From contig CAVVSF010000007.1 of the NCBI GenBank assembly GCA_963750915.1, positions 186,001-250,000 of the forward strand: a DNA stretch of 64,000 nt, written 5' to 3'. Numbering within the stretch: the first letter of the stretch is position 1; each line of letters begins with the position of its first letter. This document shows positions 1-9,950 of this stretch, one piece after another. Under the pieces are notes generated by a model. It made no database searches and was not told the origin of the DNA. It saw nothing but the letters and a program-made list of their open reading frames with translations. A program made the position numbers and the translations under genes. Source of the stretch: DATBJJ01 sp963750915. Its GTDB lineage: Bacteria; Acidobacteriota; Vicinamibacteria; Vicinamibacterales; 2-12-FULL-66-21.

Positions 1-779
1 TCCCGGTTCTTGTAGATCTGTTTTTTGATTCGCTCTTTCTTCAGGCTGCTGAAGAACGACTCGGCGACGGCGTTGTCCCAGCAGTTGCCTTTGCGGCTCA
101 TACTAGGTTCCAGGTGATTGGAGCGGCAGAATCGCCGCCACGCGTCGCTGCCGTACTGGGCGCCCTGATCGGAATGAATCAAGGTTCCGCAGGGCCGTCG
201 CCGTCGCACCGCCAACAGCACGGCATTGAGCACGAGCTCGCGGTGAATGGTTGGCCCAGCGGCCCAGCCGACGATCTTGCGCGAGAAGAGATCCATGACG
301 ACGGCGAGGTACAGCCAGCCCTGCCACGTCCGAATATAGGTGATATCGGTCACCCACGCGGTGTTAGGCCGCGTGGCGGTGAATTGCCGCTGCAGGAGAT
401 TCGGGATGAGGAGCGACGGCTTGCCGACCGCCCAGCGCCGAATTCGATACCCATGGAGCGCGCGCAAATTGTTCTCGCGCATCAGCCGTCCGACACGATG
501 CTTACTGCAGGTTTCTCCCGCCTCTCGCAAATCCAGGAAGACGCGCGGAGCGCCATAAATGCCATGGCTCGCGACGAACGATGCGCGAATCAGTCGCAGC
601 AGTCGGGCGTCTTCCTGATCGTGGTTCGAAATCGGTTGTTGCAGCCAAAGGTAGTAGCCGCTGACCGCGACCCCGAGGACGCGGCACATCATCTGGACGC
701 TGTACTGATCTCGATGGGCCTTAATGAAGGCGTAGGTTGATCGGACCCTCCCAGGGACCTGGGGCTTGGACTTCGGCAT
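1..779 (-). CDS. IS3-family transposase OrfB (partial, C-terminus off window)
   Basis: The reading frame runs unbroken from an ATG at 779, preceded by GGAGGAG, to the window edge (259 codons visible). It begins MPKSKPQVPGRV and has the HTH_21-like N-terminal region (HGIYGAPRVFLDLREAG) followed by the integrase catalytic core. The three acidic catalytic residues lie in TDITYIRTWQGW, HSDQGAQY and DNAVAESFF. By family it catalyses strand transfer of the IS. The last 20-30 residues should lie beyond position 1. No OrfA is seen upstream, so independent mobility is doubtful. Family assignment is certain; subgroup is not. Confidence 0.9.
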   Translation of the reverse strand, partial: MPKSKPQVPGRVRSTYAFIKAHRDQYSVQMMCRVLGVAVSGYYLWLQQPISNHDQEDARLLRLIRASFVASHGIYGAPRVFLDLREAGETCSKHRVGRLMRENNLRALHGYRIRRWAVGKPSLLIPNLLQRQFTATRPNTAWVTDITYIRTWQGWLYLAVVMDLFSRKIVGWAAGPTIHRELVLNAVLLAVRRRRPCGTLIHSDQGAQYGSDAWRRFCRSNHLEPSMSRKGNCWDNAVAESFFSSLKKERIKKQIYKNR

Positions 780-836
780 CGCTCCTCCGCAAAAAGCCAG
801 ATGCTAGCGTCTGTCCACTAAATCCTGGGAACTCCA
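1..836 (-). mobile_element. IS3-family insertion sequence, cut by window edge
   Basis: The element contains an OrfB-type DDE transposase gene and ends on the right near 836, where a terminal-repeat-like sequence (TGGAGTTCCCAGGATTTAG on the minus strand) abuts a tyrosine-recombinase fragment. Only 57 bp separate the OrfB start from this end, so the usual OrfA gene is missing: either a one-gene derivative or an internal deletion. The other end is outside the window. Confidence 0.75.
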
Positions 837-837
837 G

Positions 838-930
838 CTGCAGCAGCGCGAGTCCGTCGTGTACGTAAAGGAACAACTCGGACACGCGTCGATTCAGGTC
901 ACCGTCGACACGTATGGAAGACGTGATCGT
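838..930 (+). pseudogene. tyrosine recombinase (integrase) C-terminal fragment
   Basis: The translation LQQRESVVYVKEQLGHASI, continuing to VTVDTYGR, matches the C-terminal catalytic block of phage/ICE tyrosine recombinases: the HxxH/W region (LGHAS) and the nucleophile tyrosine (DTYG). Everything upstream is replaced by the IS, and after about 930 the similarity ends in unrelated sequence. It appears to be the stump of an integrase gene interrupted by the insertion. It fits the series of tRNA-Lys-targeted elements to its right. Confidence 0.65.
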
Positions 931-1372
931 TGCGCGAGATTAGCGTGCAGCGCCCGTCCGCGATGTGGGCGAACGCGCGAATCCATCGAGCTTCGGCTCG
1001 AAGATGAAGTCCTGATGATCGAACGGTTGACAGCGAGGCGCAGGAGGCGCATTGGGCTGTAGCAGGCCAGCACAGCCATTCAGCCTTTCAGCCGGCGGCT
1101 CGTGCTGTATTGGCTCGCGTCCCGCCGGGAGCAGAAAAGCTGGGTGCAGAGCGGGCCGGCAAGCTCATCAGAGCAGCCCACATCCCTTCAGCTTTGGCCC
1201 AATTGGGGCAGTTGTTCGGTTCCCGCCCACTCGGAGTTATAGCAAGTAGATAACCAGGCTCCACTCGGCTGGAGCTCTACCTGCCGTGCGTTTGGACGGC
1301 ACTCGATCGTTCGTTGTTACAAGGTCGCTTGAATCGCATATTCTGACACGGCATATTCGCTAGAAGGTAATT
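931..1372. other. no recognisable gene
   Basis: Only short open frames without homology I recognise. The final 20 bases include the AAGG ribosome-binding site of the lipoprotein gene at 1373. Confidence 0.5.
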
Positions 1373-2122
1373 ATGAATACGTCTGGTGCCGGTGCGTTGA
1401 TGCTCGGAACCCTGCTCCTTGCAGTCGGATGCGAAAGCCAGCCGAACACAGTGACTGCGCCGTCTACGTCCGGCCCAGCCACGCAGCCGCCACCGCCGCA
1501 ACCGCTACCACCCGCAACTAACTTCGAAGTCACCGGCGTCGTCACGAGCGAACAGGGTGTTCCAGTCGCCGGCGCAGTGGTCACGATGGCGAACGGTCCC
1601 TACTCGTCTTGGCCATCGACCGTCTCTGACGGGTCGGGAGGATACCGGATCGCTTTTTCGGCGACTTCTACTGGAAGTGGGTTTGTCGCGCGAGCCCAGG
1701 TGATTGCGGAAGGGTACGAGCTGTATTGGCGTAGCTTGTTTACGAACAGCTTCGCGAACAATAACGTCGAGAGCTTTCGGCTGTACCCCGTCAAGCGGGT
1801 CACGGCCGGAGATTCGTCTGTGGTGGCGTTTCCATCCGACGTCGGAGAGTGTACCGGCTGGGTGGCCCGAAGGTGCGGCATCATGCGCGTGACGATCCCG
1901 AGTACTGGAATACTGACCGTGGAGGTGACGCCGACGGAGTCATCTGCACGACAGCCCACCCTCGAGATCTGCTGCGTCTCGGGCAACGAGATTTACGGCA
2001 ACCCGTTGACGCTTCCTCTCGATGGCCTCGTGGGCAGCGAGTTGTTGGTGCTGGTTACACTGCGGGACGACAGCACCGCGGCTGAGTCATTCGTCGTAAA
2101 GACATCGTTCCAGAAGAACTGA
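1373..2122 (+). CDS. lipoprotein with carboxypeptidase-regulatory-like domain
   Basis: A 249-residue protein. The N-terminus is a lipoprotein signal peptide with lipobox LLAVGC (Cys20), followed by a Pro/Thr-rich linker to about residue 48 and then a beta-sandwich of the carboxypeptidase-regulatory type (VTGVVTSEQGVPVAGAVVTM, with a later GGYRIAF strand). Residues 140-249 form a second beta-rich region I cannot name. It is expected to be anchored in an envelope membrane, facing periplasm or outside. The start is supported by AAGG just upstream. It is followed after 75 bp by a gene of the same design (2198-3034), suggesting an ancient duplication. No enzymatic motif is visible; a structural or binding role is inference. 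Confidence 0.8.
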   Translation: MNTSGAGALMLGTLLLAVGCESQPNTVTAPSTSGPATQPPPPQPLPPATNFEVTGVVTSEQGVPVAGAVVTMANGPYSSWPSTVSDGSGGYRIAFSATSTGSGFVARAQVIAEGYELYWRSLFTNSFANNNVESFRLYPVKRVTAGDSSVVAFPSDVGECTGWVARRCGIMRVTIPSTGILTVEVTPTESSARQPTLEICCVSGNEIYGNPLTLPLDGLVGSELLVLVTLRDDSTAAESFVVKTSFQKN

Positions 2123-2197
2123 CGCCAACACCCGGCCTGCTGCGTCCTGATCGTCAGCCCTCTCCCGTCTCTTCTTTACTAGTGCGAAAGGGAACGA

Positions 2198-3034
2198 ATG
2201 GAATTCTCCATCTCCGTCGCCTCTGGTGGCCCCGGTTGCTCGGTGAGAACGGTGCTCACAGGTGTGAGGGCCAAGGCGCCTGCATGCCGCACCCGCGCAC
2301 TCGCTGCTGCCGTGTACGTCAGTCTTGTCTTCGTTCCCGCATGTAGTACGTCCTCCCCGACAGCCGCGGGCAGTCCGAATCAAAACCACGTTTTCGCCTC
2401 GGTAACAGACGGAGTCCGGCGCCCCCTGGCCGGCGCCTCAGTGCGTGTGCTGGACGGTCCCATGGCAGGCACCACACAGACATCGAATACTGCCGGGCGT
2501 TTCGAACTCTACAGTACGGCGACAGGCACCGTTACCCTTCAAGTTGCGCACGAAGGTTTCAAGCCACTCACGCACCGAACGCAATGGCAGCCAGCGATTC
2601 AGGGCGGTATCGATGTGATCAGACTGGAGTCGCTGGAGCTGTCAGCGATCCAGCTCGACCCCGGTGCGTATGCCGTAACCATTTCAATGGACCGCGCCGC
2701 GGCGCGCGATTTTGGGCCACTGCCACCATGCGCCGGCTTCCCCGCCGAGCTGATGTCTCGCAGCTATGACGCGACGATTGCTCTAAGCTCGCACGCTTGG
2801 GCCGACAGAGCCCTGTCGCTTGAGGGGCCGACGGTTTTCTCGAATTCTGGGCTTGACTTGTTAATAGGCAATCGTTTCATCGCATTCGAAATGGAGTCCC
2901 CATTCACCACGGAGCTCGCAGGCTTTAGGTATCTGAACATCACAGGATTCGCCCCAACTGACGAACCGGTGACTGTCTCGGAAGCTGCGATCACGGTGCC
3001 GTTCAACGCTCTGTTCCAGGTACCTGCCAGCTGA
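2198..3034 (+). CDS. lipoprotein with carboxypeptidase-regulatory-like domain (paralogue)
   Basis: A 278-residue protein with the same architecture as the gene before it: signal peptide with lipobox FVPAC, a Ser/Pro linker, then HVFASVTDGVRRPLAGASVR with a later GRFELYSTATG strand and a divergent beta-rich C-terminal half. The n-region before the hydrophobic stretch is unusually long (about 35 residues), so a downstream GTG start is possible; AAGGGA before the ATG at 2198 supports the longer form. Together with 1373-2122 it forms a two-gene, probably co-transcribed lipoprotein cassette. Function unknown. Confidence 0.75.
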   Translation: MEFSISVASGGPGCSVRTVLTGVRAKAPACRTRALAAAVYVSLVFVPACSTSSPTAAGSPNQNHVFASVTDGVRRPLAGASVRVLDGPMAGTTQTSNTAGRFELYSTATGTVTLQVAHEGFKPLTHRTQWQPAIQGGIDVIRLESLELSAIQLDPGAYAVTISMDRAAARDFGPLPPCAGFPAELMSRSYDATIALSSHAWADRALSLEGPTVFSNSGLDLLIGNRFIAFEMESPFTTELAGFRYLNITGFAPTDEPVTVSEAAITVPFNALFQVPAS

Positions 3035-3682
3035 ACTCTCCAGCTACGCGGGGCTGGGAAAATTGTCAACATGTTGCCGCCGATCAGATGGTGCAGTTCC
3101 ACGCATGCGCTTCCGATAGCGCCCGAATGGTGTTCACCAGGCGCTAAGAGGGTCTTCTCGAACGCTGCTGCTCCCGCCTCAACGCTGCTGGCAGCGTCTC
3201 CAGTCCAGCCGGCAGGATCACGGTCGCTCTGTGATGTGGCCGCTTGCTGATAGCCACCTCACTAGCCGAGGCATTCACGAATGGTGCTGTCAATCGTCCA
3301 AGACCTCTCTGCTGGTGTTGTGCCCTCAAGCCAAGCCCACAGCTTCGGTTCGAGTGCTATGCGATCTGGCACAGTGGAGTCCCGCAGCGTCTGGAACAGA
3401 TCGCGCAGGTGGTCCAGAGGGAGGGTGTCGGCGCTCCCGCACCGTTAGTTCCGGCCCACGCGGGCAAGCAGGATCATCCGAATCTCTGGCATTAGACCGG
3501 CGATCACCGTCGCCCAGCGTCCGGCAATCGCCGCATCGAGCCCCGCGATCGGGTTGAGATCTACGCCGACGCTTCGATCCGGCCGCAGCACGATCTCGGC
3601 GCCATGCGCCTCCATTTGCAACCCAGGCGCATCCGGACGGACCGGCGCCCGCGACGGGCTTTCGTAAGTTGTTCAATGTAAA
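3035..3682. other. no confident gene; possible degraded coding sequence
   Basis: Minus-strand translation between about 3605 and 3450 gives a protein-like run (NPIAGLDAAIAGRWATVIAG, then LMPEIRMILLARVGRN) that is interrupted by stops. I do not recognise the family. The last bases contain CGTAAGTTGTT (3663-3673), also found just left of the repeat at 21008. Confidence 0.4.
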
Positions 3683-3829
3683 TGGTGAGCCGCCTCGGAA
3701 TCGAACCGAGAACCCGCAGATTAAGAGTCGCATCAAGCGATCGAAATAGCCGGTATTTCTAAGGATGTCGCGTGTCAGGTCGGCAGAATGCGGCAAAGCG
3801 ATGCATCACGACGCTACCCACCCGCAACC
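3683..3829 (-). repeat. tRNA-Lys 3'-end attachment repeat 1 (core plus element arm)
   Basis: Positions 3683-3727 are identical to the 3'-terminal 45 bp, CCA included, of tRNA-Lys at 25841-25885, in the same orientation. The right flank 3728-3829 does not continue into tRNA. It carries a conserved arm shared with the repeats at 13662 and 21008 (AAGCG..CGAAATAGCC, a TTTCTAAGGAT block, a GCAGAATGCGG block and a terminal CGCAACC). The total length, 147 bp, matches the other two. I read it as an att site left by an element integrating into the tRNA 3' end. Confidence 0.8.
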
Positions 3830-3900
3830 GATTTCACGTGAGAAACCACCATGCTAGGACGACGCATTCCCCTCAGTTCCCTGTCGAGTCGCGACCGCCG

Positions 3901-4309
3901 ATGAGCGAGGGCAACGCCACAGCGGCGCAACGCCCACCCCGGCGGCGCCGGCCAGGTCGAGTCCATCGCCGAGCGCCGCACGCTTGCGCTCGAGTTGCGG
4001 AAGGCCGGCGGCTCGTACCGCGAGATCGCCCGACTGCTCGGCGTTGACGTGCACACGGCGCACGCGGACGTCATGGCCGAACTCGCCGCGCTCCGTGCAG
4101 AAGACAGTGGAACAGGCAGCGGAGCTTCGGGATTTGGAGCTTCAGCGCTGCGACTAGATGGTCGAGGGGTTGTGGCCGCAGGTCCAAAAGGAAGCCCGCC
4201 AGCCGTGCAAGCGGCGGTTCGCCTCTGTGAACGCCGCTCCCGGCTGCTCGGGCTCGTGAGCCCCTGCCACCCGCACCGAAATCAGGGGAACGCTGAGCGT
4301 GACCGCTGA
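3901..4309 (+). pseudogene. phage-type helix-turn-helix protein, degraded
   Basis: Three reading frames must be joined. The clearest part is LRKAGGSYREIARLLGVDVH, a helix-turn-helix continuing to TAHADVMAELAALR. A second frame supplies VEQAAELRDLELQRCD, then a stop codon, then MVEGLWPQVQKEAR. A third gives AVRLCERRSRLLGL. The layout resembles small HTH proteins of prophages (terminase small-subunit-like DNA-binding proteins). At least two frameshifts and one nonsense codon show that it is dead. It is the first cargo next to the attachment repeat. Exact family is uncertain. Confidence 0.55.
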
Positions 4310-4764
4310 AGCGCGGATCAAGGCCCAAGTCGAGAAACTGCAGCGCTGGCTCAGCGTCGAGGACAGCAGGAACTGGGCGAGAATCGGACAGGTTGTTCGC
4401 GGACGCCCTCGCGCTCGCGAAAGCGCGCAGAACCCCGATGCTGCTTGGCTCCTCGCCGTCGCCCGGCGCGGGTGTTGTTAACGTCGTGGCGGGCGAGCCG
4501 GCCGAGCAGTCGGCGGCTCGAACGCTCACTGACCAACGGGAGGCGGCGGTGCCGAAATCGTTCCGCCAGATACGCCGTGCCGACGTGAGCCGCCGCCTTG
4601 CCCTTGATGCGCTGGTGCGGGCGATTGTCTTCATCCTAGACGGCAAGCTGCATACTGTTCAGCCGGCGGGAATGGACTGTCGTCTGTTCGTCCTGAACTG
4701 AGGCTAACCGCTGACAGCCGAGTGACACTCACCTTGGTTCTGGCCTATCCTTGCGCCAACGAGC
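4310..4764. other. no confident gene
   Basis: Short plus-strand frames exist (for example one with RIKAQVEKLQRWLSVEDSRN) that might be the broken continuation of phage-like cargo. Nothing is recognisable enough to call. Confidence 0.4.
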
Positions 4765-7409
4765 ATGATCAGGCGAACTGTCGGTCACTATGAGATCGTC
4801 GAGCAACTCGGAACCGGTGGGATGGGGGTGGTCTACAAGGCCAGAGACACCCGTCTCGATCGCTTCGTTGCCATCAAGGTCCTGCGCGCCGAGGCCATCT
4901 CCGACGCCGAACGTAAGCGCCGGTTCGTGCAGGAGGCGAAGGCCGCCTCAGCGCTCAACCATCCGAACATCGTCACGATTCACGAGATCGCCAGCGAGGA
5001 CGGTCTCGATTACATCGTGATGGAGCATGTCGCCGGCTACCGCTAGACCGGTTGATTGGCAGCGCCGGCATGAAGCTTGGCGACCTGTTGAACTACGCCG
5101 CCCAGGCGGCGGATGCCCTCGCCAAAGCCCATGCCGCGGGCATCGTCCACCGCGATCTCAAACCGTCGAACCTGATGGTGACCGGCGACGGTCGCGTGAA
5201 GATCCTCGATTTCGGGCTGGCGAAACTGTTAGTCACGCCGCTTGATTCTTCGGAGACGACGATCCTCACCGATCCGCTGCAGACGGGCGATGGAAGGGTC
5301 GTGGGAACGCCTGCCTACATGTCGCCCGAACAAGCCGAAGGCAGACCGATCGACTCGCGGACCGACATCTTCAGCTTCGGCGCGTTGCTCTATGAGATGG
5401 CGACGGGCACGCGGGCGTTCCGCGGCGATTCGACGGCGTCGACGCTGGCCGCCGTGCTGGCGTCCACACCGAAGCCGCCAAGTCAGGTCGTCCCGACCCT
5501 GCCGCGCGAGCTCGAACGGATCATCATCCGGTGTCTCCGCAAGGAGCCGAGCCGGCGGTTTCAGTTCATGGCCGATCTCGCCGTCGAGCTCGAGGAGATC
5601 AAAACCGAGTCGAGCGAGCGCATTGAGACGGCGCACGTTCCGGCGCCGCGACGCAGGTGGCGATGGGTGGTGGCAGCCGCGGCGACGTTCACGCTCATCG
5701 CAGCGGGCGCATGGTCGTTCTGGCCGAGAACGCGTGCGGCCGGGCCGCCAACCGTCACCTCGCTCACCACCTACAACGGCTCGGAAACCCAGCCGGCACT
5801 CTCTCCGGACGGCGCGTATGTGGCCTTCGTCTGGACCGGCGAGGAACAGAACAACTCGGATATCTACGTGAAGCCAGTGGACGCGGTCACGCCGCTGCAG
5901 CTGACGACGGATCCGCTGCCCGACATGTTGCCGGAATGGTCGCCGTCCGGCCGGGAAATCGCCTTTACGCGGATGCAGGCCGACGGCCGCGGCGCGATCT
6001 ATGTCTCGCCCAACATCCCAGGGTCGGAACACAAGGTTGCCGACGTGCGGCGCACCGGCGCCGGCCTTCAGTTCACTCCGGCACCCAGCTGGACGCCCGA
6101 CGGCCGTTGGCTGATCGTGGCGGACCTGACTTCCAACGACGGCGAGAACGGACTGTTCCTCATTGGAGTGGAGTCGGGCCAGCGGCGGGCAATCGTCACG
6201 GCACCATTGGCGAAGGTCCGTTACGTAGGAGCGAAGGTCTCGCCGAGCGGCGACGCTATCGCGTACGTCGGCTGCAACGTCGCTGGCACAGCGGGCTGCG
6301 ATATCTGGCTTCAGCCTCTCGGTGCGGATCTGTCTGCCCAGGGTGACGCTCGACGCCTGACCGAATTCCACGGCGGGATCTCGGGTCTGAGCTGGATGCC
6401 GGACGGCCGCTCCCTGGTCGCAACCGCGTCGAGCAGCCAGATAGCGTTCGCGTATCTCTGGCGGGTCCCTCTCTCCGGAGAAAAGCCGACGCGACTTGAT
6501 TGGGCGGGCTCGCAGGTCTACACACCAACCGTATCGGCGACGGAACGTCGGCTCGTGGTGGCACGCGACCTGAGCGATCTCGACATCTGGCGTTTCGATC
6601 TATCGACACCAGGTACGCCACCGAGTCGGCACCCAGCGTCGTCCAGCCTCGCCGACGCCGATCCCGAGTTCTCGCCAGACGGAACGCAGATCGCGTTCGC
6701 ATCCGCGCGCTCCGGCCGGGAGCAGGAGGTCTGGATCGCCCGAAGCGATGGCACCGGCGGCGCGACCCTGCTGACGCGAGGAGCCGCCGGGCGGGACCGC
6801 GGCAGTCCCCGTTGGTCGCACGACGGCAAGCGCATCGTCTTCGACTCGAGGAGTGAGGACGGGGTGCGAAGAGCCTACGTGATTGATGCGGCTGGCGGAA
6901 GATCGCGCCCCGCCAGTGACTACCACGCGAACTTCCCCAGCTGGTCGCTCGACGACAAGTGGATCTATTTCGGGTCGAATCGATCCGGCCGCATGGAGGT
7001 GTGGCGGGTTCCCTCCGACGGCGGAACCCCGGTGCAGTTGACCCGTGAAGGAGGCGACGCACCGCGGGTGTCCACTGACGGGACGTTGTACTACCGGCGC
7101 GAGAGCACGTTGTACGCCAAGCCGCTCGCCGGCGGTCCGGATCAACCGATCGTCGAGGGTGTAACGGGCATCCTCAGCGCGTATCTACCGTTCGGCAACG
7201 AGGTTTTCTACGTCGTTGCACCGGAGCCGTCACGCTCAAACCTGCTGGAACTGCGGGCGATCGATGTGACGACGCGAAAGTCGCGGTCGATCAGCCGCTT
7301 CGAGGGATCCACTGCCTCTGGCCTGACCGTCGCTCCCGACGGCAAGGCTGCCCTGCTAGCCGTCTTCAAGGTTGCGAGGGATCTCATACTCGTCGAGAAC
7401 TTTCAGTAA
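4765..7409 (+). CDS. PknB-type Ser/Thr kinase with TolB-like propeller (frameshifted)
   Basis: Two frames make one gene. The first (4765-5046) has the kinase N-lobe: glycine loop LGTGGMGVVYKARD, catalytic lysine in VAIKVL, and HPNIVTIHEI. The second resumes at about 5045 with the catalytic loop VHRDLKPSNLM, DFGLAKL and GTPAYMSPEQ. A transmembrane helix follows (WVVAAAATFTLIAAGAWSFW, about residues 300-320 of the joined protein), then a C-terminal half of WD40-like/TolB (PD40) repeats of the SPDG and DGKRI type. Joined length is about 880 residues. The break lies near 5035-5045, where MEHVAG should run straight into PLDRLI; one base is missing or extra. By family it is a membrane kinase with a periplasmic sensor propeller. 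It may be inactive if the frameshift is real. Confidence 0.8.
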
Positions 7410-7619
7410 CCCTGCGATTTCCTCGAGCGCAACCACCCTCCCAGAATCGAAGGCCGTCCGAAGTGTCGCACCGCGCGCGGTCGTTCAACCGGATTCGACG
7501 CCCGAACCGTGAGTGCAACCGGCGAAGTGCCAGCTTCAGCGACAGTCACTCACGGTGACCTGCCCCCTCTGATCCGCCACGTCCCATAGAATGCGGGTCC
7601 TCCAAAACGAGGAGGCCCC

Positions 7620-7775
7620 ATGAAACGGAGCAAGTTCAGCGACGAGCAGATCCTGGCGATCGTCAAGGAAGGCGAGGCCGGGCGAAAAGTCGCCGATCTG
7701 TGTCGCACGCACGGCATCACCGAGCGGACCCTCGACATCCAGGCGCTGAAAGCGGTCGTCGCAAAAAAATGGTGA
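7620..7775 (+). pseudogene. IS3-family OrfA with internal deletion
   Basis: The 51-codon frame begins MKRSKFSDEQILAIVKEGEA and ends TLDIQALKAVVAKKW, the two ends of a typical OrfA of roughly 85-90 residues. The middle part, normally the second helix of the HTH plus the start of the leucine zipper, is absent: HGITE is joined directly to RTLDIQALK. The deletion keeps the frame. A GAGGAGG site precedes the start. DNA binding and multimerisation should be lost. Confidence 0.8.
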
Positions 7776-8685
7776 GCACCACGGCTCGGCGCGAGGCGGT
7801 GGAGTGGCTCCGGCAGACGCGCAGCACGAGTCTCCGACGGGCGGCTCGTGTCGTTCAAGCTCTGAGCCTGTCAAGCAGGCCACCTGGCAATATCGCCCGC
7901 GACTGAACGAGGCGAACGCGCAGCGGGCGTGGGACGCACGTCGTCGAGCAGTTGCACGCGCACGCAGCGGCGCGCAGCCCGGCTTCGGCTATCGCCGACT
8001 CCATGTGCTCATCGCCCGGGCCGGCACCACCGTGAATCACAAGCGGCTCTATCGGCTGTATCGCGCGGCGGGTCTGCAGGTCCGTCGTCGCCGTCGGAAG
8101 CGGCTGACGCGTGGCGAACGGGTGCCGCTGCCGACCCCGACGCGGCGCGGCGAGACGGTGGTCGATGGACTTTACGCTCGACACGCTCGCGGACGGCCGC
8201 GCCTTCCGTACGCTGAATATCGTGGACGACGACACACGGGAGTGCGTGGCGATCGAGGTCGACCATCGCTGCCCGGCCTCCGCGTGACGCGCGTCCTCGG
8301 TCGGCTCCGTGCTGCGATCGGGTTACCGCAATCGATCGTCCTGGACAACGGACCCGAATTTGCGGGCCGCACGCTGGAAGCCTGGGCGTACGCGGCGCGC
8401 GTCACGCTCTGCTTCATCCGACCGGGCAAACCGATCGAGAACGCGTACGTCGAGAGCTTTAACGGCAAATTCCGCGACGAGTGCCTAAACGAACACTGGT
8501 TTGTCAGCCTGGCCGACGCGCAGACCACGATTGAAGCGTGGCGGGTCGACTACAACACGGTGCGGCCGCAAAGTGCGCTCGCCGATCAGACGCCGCACCA
8601 CTTTGCCACGACCACGGAGGGGGCTCGCCGGCTACCGCCCGCTCGCCTGCAGGACGACCTTACACCTGAGGAACTCTCGGTCTAG
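7769..8685 (+). pseudogene. IS3-family transposase OrfB, frameshifted
   Basis: OrfB starts at an ATG overlapping OrfA at the A7 run (MVSTTARREAVEWLRQTRS). The frame shifts near 7860 to reach TWQYRPRLNEANAQRAW and GFGYRRLHVLIARAG, shifts again near 8160 for the first catalytic Asp (MDFTLDTLADGRAF), and returns near 8286 for VLDNGPEFAG (second Asp) and ENAYVESFNGKFRDEC (Glu). The C-terminus (DYNTVRPQSAL) is intact. At least three frameshifts mean that no active transposase is made unless these are sequencing errors. Confidence 0.85.
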
Positions 8686-8712
8686 GGCGTGGCGGAAATT
8701 GGGGGCAGGTCA

Positions 8713-9175
8713 AGCCGCCTCTCATTGCGAGGGAAGTGGAAACGGTTGGAGTCGGTTTCGAGGACCAAACGGTGCGGGGATCGCGACACGATCGCTGCGA
8801 GACAAGGTCGAATCACGATCGCGAGCCTCGCGAGCGCTATGAGCGCGCGACCGGTGCCTCGAGAAGGGACGACAGCGCTGCGCATTGACTGTCGCAACGG
8901 AATCGCTCGGGCTAGGGCTCTCGATGCCGTCGCCGCAATCGATGTCGGAGTTTGGATCAGGCAAGGCCGATCGGGTCAACTGCGCGGGGATTGCGCGCTA
9001 GCGTGACGTGCCGCTGATTTTCGTGGGCAAGATGCGGAAGGGGCTCGTCGACTGGACGAAGACCGCGATGCTCGATCCGCGGCTCGCGCTTGCTGAGACA
9101 GTGATGCCGCGGCCCCCGCGATATCCGCTTCCCTCGCAGGTGCACCGGTCGGCCGCGAACTGCAGTACCTGCGCG
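8713..9175. other. no recognisable gene
   Basis: This follows the IS right end. A short plus-strand run beginning FVGKMRKGLVDWTKTAMLDP (from about 9020) is protein-like, but I do not recognise it and it has no evident start signal. Confidence 0.4.
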
Positions 9176-9691
9176 CTAACGGCAGCTTGCCTCGAGCATC
9201 CGCACCTTGCTCACGTCCACGCGCCGCACCAGGACGTCGACCTTACGGTCGGGGTCGGGGCCGGCGATGACCGAGGCGTTGGGGACGCGGGCTTTCATTT
9301 CCCGCCCAGCCGACTTGACTTCGACTTCGGTCCACTGCTCCTTGCGATCGATCTTGATTTCGCCTTCCCGGAGGTCGCCCTTGAAATCGCCTTCGACTTC
9401 CACCCGATGACCAATGTGGGACTTCAGGTCGTCATCTTCGTCCAACCAATAGAAGATGTTGGCGACGACGCCGGTGGTGCCGACGGAACCTGGCGCCGCT
9501 GTATTGCTCGAAGCCGTGCCGGAGACCGGCTCCCGTGGCGAGTTGATGAGGAGGAATCCGTCGTTCCCCTCGCCCTGAACCAGGCAGCCGCTGAGTTTCA
9601 CGGGCTCGACCGCGCCCGCAGGCACAGTCGCGAGCGAGCCCAATACAGCAGCGGCGCTCAGAACCGCCGCAAGACGTCGATTGGCCCTCAT
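9176..9691 (-). CDS. secreted protein of unknown function
   Basis: A 171-residue protein with a signal peptide (MRANRRLAAVLSAAAVLGSL, cleavage probably near AGA-VEP). The mature part opens VKLSGCLVQGEGNDGFLLIN, then a Ser/Thr/Gly spacer, and continues as a compact beta-rich domain with HIGHRVEVEGDFKG and REGEIKIDRK, reminiscent of small OB-like periplasmic folds. A GAGG site lies just before the ATG. It appears intact, in contrast to its neighbours. Periplasmic location is expected; its ligand is unknown. Confidence 0.7.
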   Translation of the reverse strand: MRANRRLAAVLSAAAVLGSLATVPAGAVEPVKLSGCLVQGEGNDGFLLINSPREPVSGTASSNTAAPGSVGTTGVVANIFYWLDEDDDLKSHIGHRVEVEGDFKGDLREGEIKIDRKEQWTEVEVKSAGREMKARVPNASVIAGPDPDRKVDVLVRRVDVSKVRMLEASCR

Positions 9692-9950
9692 GGTGCCTCT
9701 TCAAAATCGCATTTTGCGCGTGCAAGCAGGGTGCCACGGCGCTGCGCTGCGCGCCCCACTTGATCGCGAAGTCGTCTGGCCACTCTCGCTATCGCACCGA
9801 ATTGTTCTGCTGCTGCTATCCGCGCCGCATGAGCTCCTCCAACCGCCGAAGTCCGTAGCTCGCCTGCAGAAGCTCAGCGATTCCAGCGAGTCACCGCCGA
9901 CGCCGATGGCAACAATGTCTGCGTCGAAGCGACGGAATCGCCTATAACAC

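Larger units (their letters stand above)
7556..8712 (+). mobile_element. IS3-family element (IS407-like), degraded
   Basis: The boundaries are set by terminal inverted repeats: the left end begins TGACCTGCCCCC and carries CCGCCACG, and the right end, read on the minus strand, begins with the same TGACCTGCCCCC and carries CCGCCACG. The element is about 1157 bp. It holds orfA and orfB linked by an A7 slippery run (7763-7769). No clear target duplication is seen. OrfA has an internal deletion and orfB several frameshifts, so it should be immobile. Confidence 0.85.

Noticed and set aside
3326..3796. Minus-strand ORFs at 3326-3796, 13524-13880 and 20909-21175 sharing a LICGFSVRFRGGSP peptide
   Set aside because: The shared peptide is a translation of the repeated tRNA-Lys 3' end and its arm, not a protein family.
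5229..6371. 380-codon minus-strand ORF opposite the kinase propeller
   Set aside because: Arg-rich antisense shadow of the high-GC kinase gene; no start signal or recognisable motif.
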